From assembly GCA_040756085.1 (NCBI GenBank), contig JBFMAE010000070.1, forward strand, positions 1-11,982: DNA of 11,982 nt, in the 5' to 3' direction. A model generated the notes under the pieces. It worked only from the letters and a program-made list of their open reading frames with translations, ran no database searches and had not been told where the DNA came from. The DNA is from JBFMAE01 sp040756085. GTDB lineage: Bacteria > Desulfobacterota > BSN033 > UBA1163. The position numbers and the translations under genes are program-made. Each line of letters begins with the position of its first letter. Within the stretch, counting starts at the first letter, position 1. Below, in pieces: positions 6,624 to 11,960 of the stretch.

Positions 6624-7103
6624 ATGAAAAAACCCCAACCGATTCATTCAATCTTAGAAAAGACATTGAAGGCCTTGGAGATCGATCTCCCCCTCAAGAC
6701 CTATTCCATCCTGGGAGCCTGGAAGGAGGTTGTAGGGGAATCCGTGGCCCGTCAGACCCAACCCCGCTCCATTCGGAATCGGATCCTCTTCATCGATGTC
6801 TCCCATTCGACCTGGGTTCAACAGCTCCAGTTTCTCAAACCCACACTCTTAGAAAAGGTAAATACCTTTTTAGGAGAGCCCCTTATCCAGGACATCCGAT
6901 TCAAAGTGGGAAAGATCGCTCCAACTCCTCCAAAACCTTTAAGATCCCCCTTCTTGCAAGAGGAGGAGCTCGATGAGAACACATTGAACCGGATCGAAAG
7001 GTTACTCCAAAAGGTTGACGATGGAGAGTTGAGGAAGGGGTTACGGGAGATTTTAATCAAAGGCGCCAAATTAGAACGGTATCGGAGGAAATTAAAATCA
7101 TGA
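6624..7103 (+). CDS. dciA: DciA-type DUF721 protein (replicative helicase loader/operator)
   Basis: A 159-residue protein. Residues about 8-80 form the DUF721 domain: SILEKTLKALEI, then AWKEVVGESVARQTQPRSIR and ILFIDVSHSTWVQQLQFLK, matching the W-x-x-V-V-G and W-x-Q-x-L signatures. DciA proteins help load the DnaB helicase in bacteria lacking DnaC/DnaI. The C-terminal part (from about residue 110) is a charged helical region, LDENTLNRIERLLQKV, ending in a basic tail likely to touch DNA. It starts at an ATG without a clear ribosome site, after the repeat tract, so it may rely on read-through from metG. Its stop TGA overlaps an ATG (ATGA, 7100-7103), a sign that a coupled gene once followed. 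Confidence 0.82.
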   Translation: MKKPQPIHSILEKTLKALEIDLPLKTYSILGAWKEVVGESVARQTQPRSIRNRILFIDVSHSTWVQQLQFLKPTLLEKVNTFLGEPLIQDIRFKVGKIAPTPPKPLRSPFLQEEELDENTLNRIERLLQKVDDGELRKGLREILIKGAKLERYRRKLKS

Positions 7104-7362
7104 ACATTACTGGCAGAAAAAGATCAAGGAATTAAACTCGGATTTTTCCGAAAGGACGGAACCATTCTACCCTCCAAGGCTTAATCCTGGGTAAAGGACT
7201 CTACGAAAAGAAGACAAAACCTGTAGTACGGATTAAAGAAAGGTCCGGTTTAAAATCGAACCACGCATTTTTTTCAATGCATGGGTCATCCTACTCTGCT
7301 TTGATGACAAGAGAAACTTCGAATCCCAGCCAATCGGAGTCATTGACCTGATCCAAGAGTAA
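7100..7362 (+). pseudogene. Decayed gene directly after dciA, family not recognised
   Basis: An ATG overlaps the dciA stop (ATGA), as in coupled operons, but its frame closes after 11 codons. Protein-like stretches run on in three successive frames: LLAEKDQGIKLGFFRKDG (to a TAA at 7182-7184), then ILGKGLYEKKTKPVVRIKER, then PRIFFNAWVILLCFDDKR and QPIGVIDLIQE ending at 7360-7362. The last two read like consecutive parts of one soluble domain. I take this as one gene with at least two frameshifts; chance open frames are the alternative. I cannot name the family. Confidence 0.3.
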
Positions 7363-7453
7363 TAGAGGGAAACCCACTTGGCCAAATCCTTAGTTTTTTA
7401 GAGGCTCAATGAGGTTTAGTACTTTCGGCAAGTTTATCATCATCTTTTTTGTT
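7363..7453. other. Intergenic stretch before the winged-helix gene
   Basis: T-rich sequence with no ORF or ribosome site that I could find. It separates the post-dciA remnant from the operator-like repeat upstream of the winged-helix gene. Confidence 0.35.
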
Positions 7454-7480
7454 TACATAAGAAAATGAATGTGTTATGTA
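7454..7480. promoter_or_regulatory. Inverted repeat TACATAA-N13-TTATGTA, candidate operator
   Basis: TACATAA (7454-7460) and TTATGTA (7474-7480) are exact reverse complements. Their centres are 20 bases apart, two helical turns, so both face one side of the DNA, as expected for a dimeric winged-helix protein. The site is 47 bases before the regulator start, and TAAAAT (7497-7502) downstream could be the -10 with the right arm over the -35. Autoregulation by the adjacent protein is inference. Confidence 0.4.
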
Positions 7481-7526
7481 GTCCTATGGTTTCTGTTAAA
7501 ATAATTTTCTCTGGGGCCGCTCGATA

Positions 7527-7817
7527 ATGTCAAAGTGGACTTTTCTTACCAATCATGCTTTGGTTTTCATCTTTTTGGCAAACCATCCAAAAATTACCGC
7601 TCGTGAATTATCTATGTCGATCGGCATTACCGAAAGGGCGATTCGAAAAATGATCGCCGATCTTGAAATGGATAGATATATCGAGAAGGTAAAAGAGGGG
7701 AGGGGAGTGAGGTATAATATCAATCCAAAACTATCTTTTCGCCATCACACACAGCAGGACAAGGCCATAAAGACATTATTGGTTGCACTGGGGTGGAAAC
7801 AGAAGAAGAAAAAATAA
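7527..7817 (+). CDS. Small winged helix-turn-helix transcriptional regulator
   Basis: A 96-residue cytoplasmic DNA-binding protein. MSKWTFLTNHALVFIFLANHP forms helix 1; ITARELSMSIGITERAIRKMIADLE (about 23-47) is a helix-turn-helix; the wing is YIEKVKEGRGVRYNINP (about 52-68). A C-terminal helix and a Lys-rich end (KQKKKK) follow. No ligand-binding domain is present, so it resembles the stand-alone MarR/ArsR-like winged-helix proteins common in anaerobes and archaea, whose regulons are mostly unknown. Ribosome site is weak. The inverted repeat 47 bases upstream is a plausible operator. Flanked on both sides by gene remnants, so it may be a survivor of a transferred segment. Confidence 0.8.
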   Translation: MSKWTFLTNHALVFIFLANHPKITARELSMSIGITERAIRKMIADLEMDRYIEKVKEGRGVRYNINPKLSFRHHTQQDKAIKTLLVALGWKQKKKK

Positions 7818-7866
7818 AGATTGACCTCAGGAGGCCAAGTCTTATCCTTTATTTAAATTTTCCTCC

Positions 7867-8044
7867 TCAACTTTCTCTCTCTCTTTCCAATTCTTCTATC
7901 TGCCTTTGGGCAAGAGTATCATTCTTATCGTAAAACTTAAAATCTTCGTCGGTAAACAACCGATCACAGTTGAAGTCACAAAAATTGCCTTCAAAGATAC
8001 ATCTGGAATTTTCATTAAATTTCCAAGGATTTCCCGAAAGTCAT
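7867..8044 (-). pseudogene. Small Cys-containing gene broken by one frameshift at its start
   Basis: On the minus strand an ATG (8042-8044) with an ideal ribosome site (AAAGGAGGG, 7 bases before) opens a 9-codon peptide that stops. The neighbouring frame, from base 8040, stays open for 57 codons and looks coding: GNPWKFNENSRCIFEGNFC, then DFNCDRLFTDEDFKFYDK, then a charged coiled-coil-like end ELERERES and TGA (7867-7869). It has no start codon of its own; removing one base after the ATG would join the two. Three cysteines (C-x6-C-x3-C) could bind metal. Not a family I recognise; sequencing error is possible. Confidence 0.4.
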
Positions 8045-8205
8045 AAACATCCCTCCTTTACAAAAAAATTCCCCTAAATAAAAATCCGTATAATGTTAGG
8101 GTTAATTTTGAAATTGCAATACCAATGCCGATATATTAAGAAACCCAATCTGCTTGATTTACAAAACAAAATAATCCAATATTCGAATGATCAGGAGGGT
8201 TGAAA

Positions 8206-8340
8206 GTGGTTTTTTCTTGCCAGCCGTACAATTCTGAACTTGGACTAATCCCAACATTATCCGCCTTGATTATAGCAAATACTATTGAGAAGGTTATCCT
8301 TATCTTTGGGAGAGAACAGATGGGGAAAAGAGCATGGTAG
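8206..8340 (+). CDS. Small hypothetical protein (44 aa), translationally coupled to the next gene
   Basis: A perfect AGGAGG (8193-8198) lies 7 bases before a GTG that opens 44 codons ending at TAG (8338-8340). An in-frame TTG at 8200 is too close to the ribosome site to be used. The protein begins with VFSCQPYNSELG, has a hydrophobic middle (LIPTLSALIIANTIEKVILIF, residues about 14-34, interrupted by polar N, E and K, so a poor membrane helix) and ends REQMGKRAW. Its stop overlaps the ATG of the following gene (8334), so ribosomes ending here can restart there. I recognise no family. It could be a genuine small protein or a translated leader controlling the downstream gene. Confidence 0.45.
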   Translation: MVFSCQPYNSELGLIPTLSALIIANTIEKVILIFGREQMGKRAW

Positions 8341-8576
8341 CTTACGAATTCTACTGGCTTGACCAAATAACGGGGTATCATTTAATTGGACTAATTCCAG
8401 AAAGGAGAAAGAATCCGATTAGGATAACCAAGAAGTCCGTTATAAATTGGGGAGAGAGAATGTTTGGCAAGAGTTTAGACATCAAAGACATCTTCTTCAT
8501 TCAGTTAACGATAGATGAAAATTCAGGCCGAATTTTTCGGCCTGATCCACATTTCATAACTCAGCAGAAAATTTGA
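8334..8576 (+). CDS. Conserved-looking hypothetical protein (80 aa)
   Basis: An 80-residue protein of balanced composition beginning MVAYEFYWLDQITGYHLIGL, with PERRKNPIRITKKSVINWG in the middle and an IFFIQLTIDE strand near the end. The order of aromatic and charged segments looks like a compact soluble fold with alternating strands; there is no signal peptide or membrane segment. The ATG overlaps the end of the 44-codon ORF, whose strong ribosome site probably drives both; its own upstream GGGGA is weak. A perfect hairpin lies inside the last part of the gene (8523-8545). I do not recognise the family and assign no function. Confidence 0.55.
   Translation: MVAYEFYWLDQITGYHLIGLIPERRKNPIRITKKSVINWGERMFGKSLDIKDIFFIQLTIDENSGRIFRPDPHFITQQKI
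8523..8545. repeat. Perfect 10-bp palindrome inside the 80-aa gene
   Basis: TCAGGCCGAA (8523-8532), loop TTT, TTCGGCCTGA (8536-8545). The stem encodes S-G-R-I-F-R-P-D in the reading frame. No T-run follows, so it is not a typical terminator in the + direction. It could stabilise or stop mRNA 3' ends, or be a protein-binding palindrome. Confidence 0.6.
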
Positions 8577-8848
8577 ATGGAAATTTATTAGATTAGATTT
8601 AAAGGGAAGGCAAGTTGAGAAATGATTCCAAAACCTCGTGTTTTCATGCTTCAAATCTGGTTATCAAAGATCAATAAAAGTTGGAACCACTTTATTTGAT
8701 CTATTGAAGGTCTTAAATGAGGAGGCCAGAGTAGAAGAGGAGGAACTGAATGCCAAGTTCATCTCTTGTTGGATGGGATTGAATTCGACAGGTTGAAATT
8801 TATCCATTGATAGAAAATATCAAAGTGATCGTTGTGGTCTCTATATGA
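8555..8848 (+). pseudogene. Broken gene resembling a ThiS/MoaD-type sulfur carrier
   Basis: Coding-like peptides run through this gap in two frames. One frame gives FEWKFIRLDLKGRQVEK, an in-frame TGA (8623-8625), then KSGYQRSIKVGTTLFDLLK and ARVEEEELNAKFISCW, ending at TGA 8794-8796. The next frame continues RQVEIYPLIENIKVIVVVSI and stops at 8846-8848, overlapping the DUF5658 ATG (ATGA). The G-T-T-L-x-D-L-L helix and the RQV-x-x-YPL-x-x-x-x-x-V-V end recall ThiS/MoaD ubiquitin-like carriers, but the terminal Gly-Gly is absent. No usable start. I read it as a decayed gene; the family match is tentative. Confidence 0.35.
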
Positions 8849-9279
8849 GAAAATTCGATAGACGGGTTCTTCAAGATCGACGAAAACAGCCCCTGTCTAT
8901 TTTGAGCTGGGTTACCCTTTGGGGTCGAAGAAGAACCTTCAGAAGGGAAGAAGACAAGAAGCGGGGTGGTTATGTAGACCGTTACAGTGTGGGACTACTT
9001 TTCCTACTCGTTCTGATCGTTGGGTTAAATGGTCTGGATGCATTGTTGACCATAATGGTTCTGGATAATGGCGGATGGGAGATTAACCCCATTGTTCGCT
9101 CTGTCATTGAACTCTATGGAGATAAATTTTGGGTCTGGAAATTTGTTATTGTTTCTTTTTCCCTAATTTTATTATGCATTCACCATAAATTTCGAATGGT
9201 TCTGACAATTATTTTAAGCACCAGTGTCCTCATGATAACTGTTGTGTTATACCAGATTTATCTGATTATTTACCGATAA
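8845..9279 (+). CDS. DUF5658 family membrane protein
   Basis: A 144-residue inner-membrane protein. The basic N-terminal cytoplasmic part is RRVLQDRRKQPLS, then GRRRTFRREEDKKRGG leading to YVDRYS, the typical entry to the DUF5658 domain. Three membrane helices follow: about 48-72 (with GLNGLDALLTIMVL), about 94-112 (FWVWKFVIVSFSLILLCI) and about 118-141. GGWEINPIV between the first two matches the conserved G-x-x-E-x-N-P motif of the family, whose function is unknown. The ATG overlaps the stop of the upstream remnant (ATGA), so translation was probably coupled before that gene decayed; its own ribosome site is weak. Confidence 0.75.
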   Translation: MRKFDRRVLQDRRKQPLSILSWVTLWGRRRTFRREEDKKRGGYVDRYSVGLLFLLVLIVGLNGLDALLTIMVLDNGGWEINPIVRSVIELYGDKFWVWKFVIVSFSLILLCIHHKFRMVLTIILSTSVLMITVVLYQIYLIIYR

Positions 9280-9289
9280 ACTGAACCCC

Positions 9290-9313
9290 CCGGAGAGAGC
9301 TCTATGGCTCCGG
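9290..9313. terminator. Possible weak bidirectional terminator hairpin
   Basis: CCGGAG (9290-9295) and CTCCGG (9308-9313) pair over a 12-base loop that itself contains the palindrome AGAGCTCT. It lies 10 bases after the DUF5658 stop, between convergent genes. No T-run follows, so intrinsic termination is uncertain. Confidence 0.3.
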
Positions 9314-9355
9314 TTTGGGCAGGGTTGTAAGATTAAAAGTGAAGGGTTCAAATGA

Positions 9356-9978
9356 TTAGATCTTAACGGCAAGGGTGATCTGAAAGAGGCCTTTGATAAT
9401 AGAAAAGGTCCTGATTCTTTTAAATCCGACCTCTCTTAATACCTCACTCTGGTTGAATGAAAAAAAATTAAGGTTCTCATTCTCAAAGAGTCTGAAAAAA
9501 GTAAGGAGGAGGGTTTTCCCCCTCCCTGATACTTGAGTATTGAAATCCACAATCACCATCCTTCCTCTCTCTTTTAAAGCAAGGTAGGATTGTTCAAGAA
9601 CTCCCCTTCTCCTGGATTCTGGAAGTTCATGGATGGCAAAAGAAATGAAGATTCCATCGAAATGGTTCTGGTATTCCCATGGTAGGGTCACATCTTTTTG
9701 TAAAAAGGCCAAACTCCCCAATCCATTCCGATGACTTCTCCATCTTTTCCAACAGCACGGGCCATCCATGAAGCGACCCTCCCTGTTCCTGAGCAAAGGT
9801 CCAGGATCCTCTCCCCTGTTTTAGGGGCCAAAACCTCTAACGCCTTTTTCAGAAACTTTGCATACTGCCCAATGGTGATGATATCGAGAAGGATGTCGTA
9901 GTAAGGAGCAACCTTTCCGAAGGAATCGATGTGATGGCTCTTCGGGCATGGAGCAGAGCGCATAGGGCATGGTGTCAA
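9356..9978 (-). pseudogene. Class I SAM-dependent methyltransferase (UbiE-like), disrupted
   Basis: The N-terminal frame (9688-9978) has GKVAPYYDILLDIITIG and motif I ILDLCSGTGRVASW, then GEVIGMDWG, and goes out of frame. The remainder lies in another frame from about 9717 to 9356: LAFLQKDVTLPW, the motif FDGIFISFAIHELP, LKERGRMVIVDF and GFKRIRTFSI. In an intact UbiE-like protein about 15-20 residues (the helix after the acidic motif II residue) separate G-x-D from F-L-Q-x-D; here they are missing, so a deletion plus frame change at about 9700-9726 removed part of the SAM pocket. The N-terminus starts inside repeat-derived sequence (TTG 9978) with no ribosome site. Last of the minus-strand set behind larB. 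Substrate unknown; likely non-functional. Confidence 0.75.
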
Positions 9979-10045
9979 ATCGTTTTGGTTATTCGGATTC
10001 AGAGTTTGGAATTTATTTGGGATTTGTAATTTAAGTTTTCGGCCA
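9930..10045. repeat. Two degenerate repeat tracts between the cyclophilin-like gene and the methyltransferase
   Basis: Units of GGGCATGG/GAGC/GCATAGGGCATGG (about 9944-9973) abut a GGAATTTATTTGGGATTTGTAATT tract shared as short units TTTGG and GGGATTTG (about 10003-10032). Both are short-period low-complexity arrays unlike the surrounding coding sequence. The first gives the odd TPCPMRSAPCPK start of the methyltransferase frame, suggesting that the array grew into the gene end. Confidence 0.45.
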
Positions 10046-10052
10046 TACCGGA

Positions 10053-10427
10053 TTAGGCTTTTTCGAGTGTGACTTTCGCTCCTTCTTTTACCTTCAGAAA
10101 GACCTTAGGGTCAGAAAGAACCTTTCCGATCACATTGACGGCACTGGCGGCTCGAATCTCATCACCCCGGCTCGCTGGAGTAGGTCCAAAAAAGATGCAG
10201 AAGGCATGGCCTGCCGGCCAATATCCCAGCTCTCCAGCCGAGACGACCTCTCTCGCTCCGGGTTCCAGTCCGGTCTTTACCAGAATAGCGAAATAAATTT
10301 CTTCACCCCATAGATTGGCCTCTGCCTCAATGGGGAGGGCTTCCGAGATCAATTGAGCGGTTTTCGATTCGTTCAATTCAGCCTCGACCCTCAGGTCACT
10401 GACGAGGATGTTGATCTTCTTTCCCAT
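10053..10427 (-). CDS. Cyclophilin-like fold protein (TM1367-like)
   Basis: A 124-residue cytoplasmic protein of the cyclophilin-like family (Pfam Cyclophil_like). Its hallmark is GELGYWPAGHAFCIFFGPTP followed by EIRAASAVNVIGKV, with early beta strands KKINILVSD. Structures of this family show a cyclophilin beta-barrel without proven isomerase activity. I choose the ATG at 10425-10427 because AGGAG lies 6 bases upstream; a longer frame starting at 10478 would run back into the upstream gene without a ribosome site. With this start it overlaps the membrane-protein gene by 32 bases, so the two are probably co-translated. Role unknown; the neighbourhood with larB hints at a link to a small-molecule pathway. 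Confidence 0.8.
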   Translation of the reverse strand: MGKKINILVSDLRVEAELNESKTAQLISEALPIEAEANLWGEEIYFAILVKTGLEPGAREVVSAGELGYWPAGHAFCIFFGPTPASRGDEIRAASAVNVIGKVLSDPKVFLKVKEGAKVTLEKA

Positions 10428-11037
10428 CTTCTGCTCCTGTTGTTTCGAGAGGATCAAATTCGTTATAAAGACCCTCATGCTCTCCTTCTGCCGATAGGTT
10501 GTTCGGGAAGAAGAAGATTTCCCGATCCAGCTGGATTGCCTCCCCTTTTAAGGAAAGGTATCGATGGGTCTGGGTTCTTAACAAAAAGAAACTGAGGATC
10601 ACCAAGACATAACTTGAAAGTTCCCTTACTACGGCAAGGAGAAAGTGCGTCTTGAACCCAAAAAAGTAATAATCTTCTACAAAAAGCCTTGCGCTGTTGA
10701 TCAGAAGACCCAGGGTGATGAGCTGTAAAAAGCGTTTGGTCTTAGTGGTATTCTGGACTAAAGAGAGGATGCATTGATCATAGGCTTTTTTAAAGTTCTT
10801 CCAACTGCTTGAAATGTTCTTGAGGAGCTCCCGGTATATCCTCTCATCTTCCCCATAAACCTTCAGACGAACCTGTTTGTCCCCTCTAAAAAGAAGATAA
10901 CGTTTCAACAACTCTTCTCTTTCTGAGAGGAGAGTCTGATTTTTTTTGAGCCCTCTGTATAAAACAAAACCTAGACCGATGAGAAGGAAGAGTGGAATTC
11001 CTTCGTTAATCAATTTGATCCAAATCACTTCACTCAT
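10396..11037 (-). CDS. Hypothetical inner-membrane protein with three predicted helices
   Basis: A 213-residue protein. A first membrane helix lies at about 12-29 (GIPLFLLIGLGFVLYRG), followed by a charged, probably cytoplasmic, helical region (residues 30-100, rich in Lys/Glu with RGDKQVRLKVYGEDERIYREL), then two close membrane helices at about 102-120 and 130-152 (SSYVLVILSFFLL). The C-terminal tail from about 165 is acidic and ends EDGKEDQHPRQ. The design, a helical loop between membrane anchors, resembles signalling or scaffold proteins, but no known domain is recognised. ATG without evident ribosome site, 82 bases after larB and beyond a hairpin. Its 3' end overlaps the cyclophilin-like gene. 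Confidence 0.65.
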   Translation of the reverse strand: MSEVIWIKLINEGIPLFLLIGLGFVLYRGLKKNQTLLSEREELLKRYLLFRGDKQVRLKVYGEDERIYRELLKNISSSWKNFKKAYDQCILSLVQNTTKTKRFLQLITLGLLINSARLFVEDYYFFGFKTHFLLAVVRELSSYVLVILSFFLLRTQTHRYLSLKGEAIQLDREIFFFPNNLSAEGEHEGLYNEFDPLETTGAEDGKEDQHPRQ

Positions 11038-11052
11038 CGTTTTAAACCTTCA

Positions 11053-11080
11053 CCCCGTTAGAAAGCCAAGTTCTACGGGG
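11053..11080 (-). promoter_or_regulatory. Intergenic hairpin between larB and the membrane-protein gene
   Basis: On the minus strand CCCCGTAGAA pairs with TTCT-A-ACGGGG: ten base pairs with one bulged A and a 7-base loop. It lies 16 bases before the membrane-protein ATG and lacks a following T-run, so it is better read as an mRNA processing, stability or translation-control hairpin than as a terminator. Confidence 0.35.
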
Positions 11081-11119
11081 CAGAAAATATTCTGTGAGAA
11101 GGACCATTCCTTAAAGGGT

Positions 11120-11866
11120 TTATATTCGATTCATCAGACCGGCCATATAGCCTGCCCCAAATCCATTATCGATGTTGACCACAGCCACCCCCGAGGCGCA
11201 GGAGTTCAACATGGCCAGAAGCGCGGTGATCCCTCCGAAACTGGCTCCATAGCCAACACTGGTGGGCACAGCGATCACCGGCCGGTCCACCAGCCCTCCC
11301 ACCACGCTGGGCAGTGCCCCTTCCATTCCCGCGACAACGATGAGGACCCGGGCCGTATCGAGTTTCTTCTTTTCAGAAAGGAGCCGGTGGATTCCTGCGA
11401 CTCCGACATCATAAAGGGTCTCCACGCGATTCCCCATGAATTCGGCCGTGACCGCAGCCTCTTCCGCCACAGGAATATCTGTCGTCCCGGCAGAGATGAC
11501 CAGGATCATTCCTTTTCCTTCAGATTTCACCGGATGGGTGGAATAGGTAAGGACTTTTGAACGGGTATAATAAGAACTCTTCGGAAACACCTTCTGGATA
11601 GCTCTGGCTTTCCTCTCTTCCAACCGAGTGATGAGGATGTTCTGATCATTCCTCTTCAACTCTCTCATGATGGAGAGAATCTGCTCTGGCTCCTTCCCCT
11701 CCCCCCAGATCACCTCCGGGAAACCCTTGCGTAGACTCCGATGGTGGTCAACCCTTGCAAAGCCAAGGTCTTCAAAAGGAAGCGATTTCAGCTGAGCCAT
11801 CGCTTCGTCAATCGATGTTTTTCCTGCCCTTACCCTTTTTAAGAGAGATTCAATTTTTCGTAACAT
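11120..11866 (-). CDS. larB: Nickel-pincer cofactor biosynthesis protein LarB (pyridinium-3,5-biscarboxylic acid mononucleotide synthase)
   Basis: Carboxylates and hydrolyses nicotinic acid adenine dinucleotide to pyridinium-3,5-biscarboxylic acid mononucleotide, the first step to the nickel-pincer nucleotide of lactate racemase and related enzymes. The N-terminal part includes FEDLGFARVDHHR (31-43), the hallmark of LarB; the C-terminal AIR-carboxylase-like (PurE-type) domain has SAGTTDIPVAEE (125-136), then MEGALPSVVGGLV, PTSVGYGASFGG and NIDNGFGAG. 248 residues from the ATG at 11864-11866; a TTG three codons earlier (11875) is an alternative, and neither has a clear ribosome site. LarC and LarE are not in the window. 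First gene of the minus-strand set, with a palindrome upstream. Confidence 0.92.
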   Translation of the reverse strand: MLRKIESLLKRVRAGKTSIDEAMAQLKSLPFEDLGFARVDHHRSLRKGFPEVIWGEGKEPEQILSIMRELKRNDQNILITRLEERKARAIQKVFPKSSYYTRSKVLTYSTHPVKSEGKGMILVISAGTTDIPVAEEAAVTAEFMGNRVETLYDVGVAGIHRLLSEKKKLDTARVLIVVAGMEGALPSVVGGLVDRPVIAVPTSVGYGASFGGITALLAMLNSCASGVAVVNIDNGFGAGYMAGLMNRI

Positions 11867-11921
11867 TTTAGCCAAATAAAGTGCCCGAAATTTTTTTTAA
11901 AAGTAGCACTGGCGTTTTTAG

Positions 11922-11960
11922 AAGCAATATGCTATATCATGGCCCATGGAGATATTGCTT
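11922..11960. promoter_or_regulatory. Imperfect long palindrome upstream of larB, candidate operator
   Basis: AAGCAATAT (11922-11930) and ATATTGCTT (11952-11960) are perfect inverted arms, centres 30 bases apart (about three helical turns). Between them is a second, nearly concentric inverted repeat, ATGG-C-CCAT (11939-11947). The element lies about 56 bases before the larB start and overlaps the possible divergent start, so it may control both directions. Confidence 0.4.

Noticed and set aside
7818..7840. Terminator after the winged-helix gene
   Set aside because: The CCTC/GAGG pairing around 7826-7836 is interrupted by mismatches and has no T-run.
8136..8381. Minus-strand 81-codon ORF
   Set aside because: It is antisense to the coupled 44-codon ORF and the start of the 80-residue gene, which have a better ribosome site and coupling.
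8623..8625. In-frame TGA as a second selenocysteine codon
   Set aside because: Only a weak 5-bp stem follows, there is no Sec-type motif nearby, and the same region has a second frame break; decay explains it better.
10946..11560. Plus-strand 204-codon ORF opposite larB
   Set aside because: Rich in His, Arg, Ser and Gly as expected for antisense of larB; larB is unambiguous.
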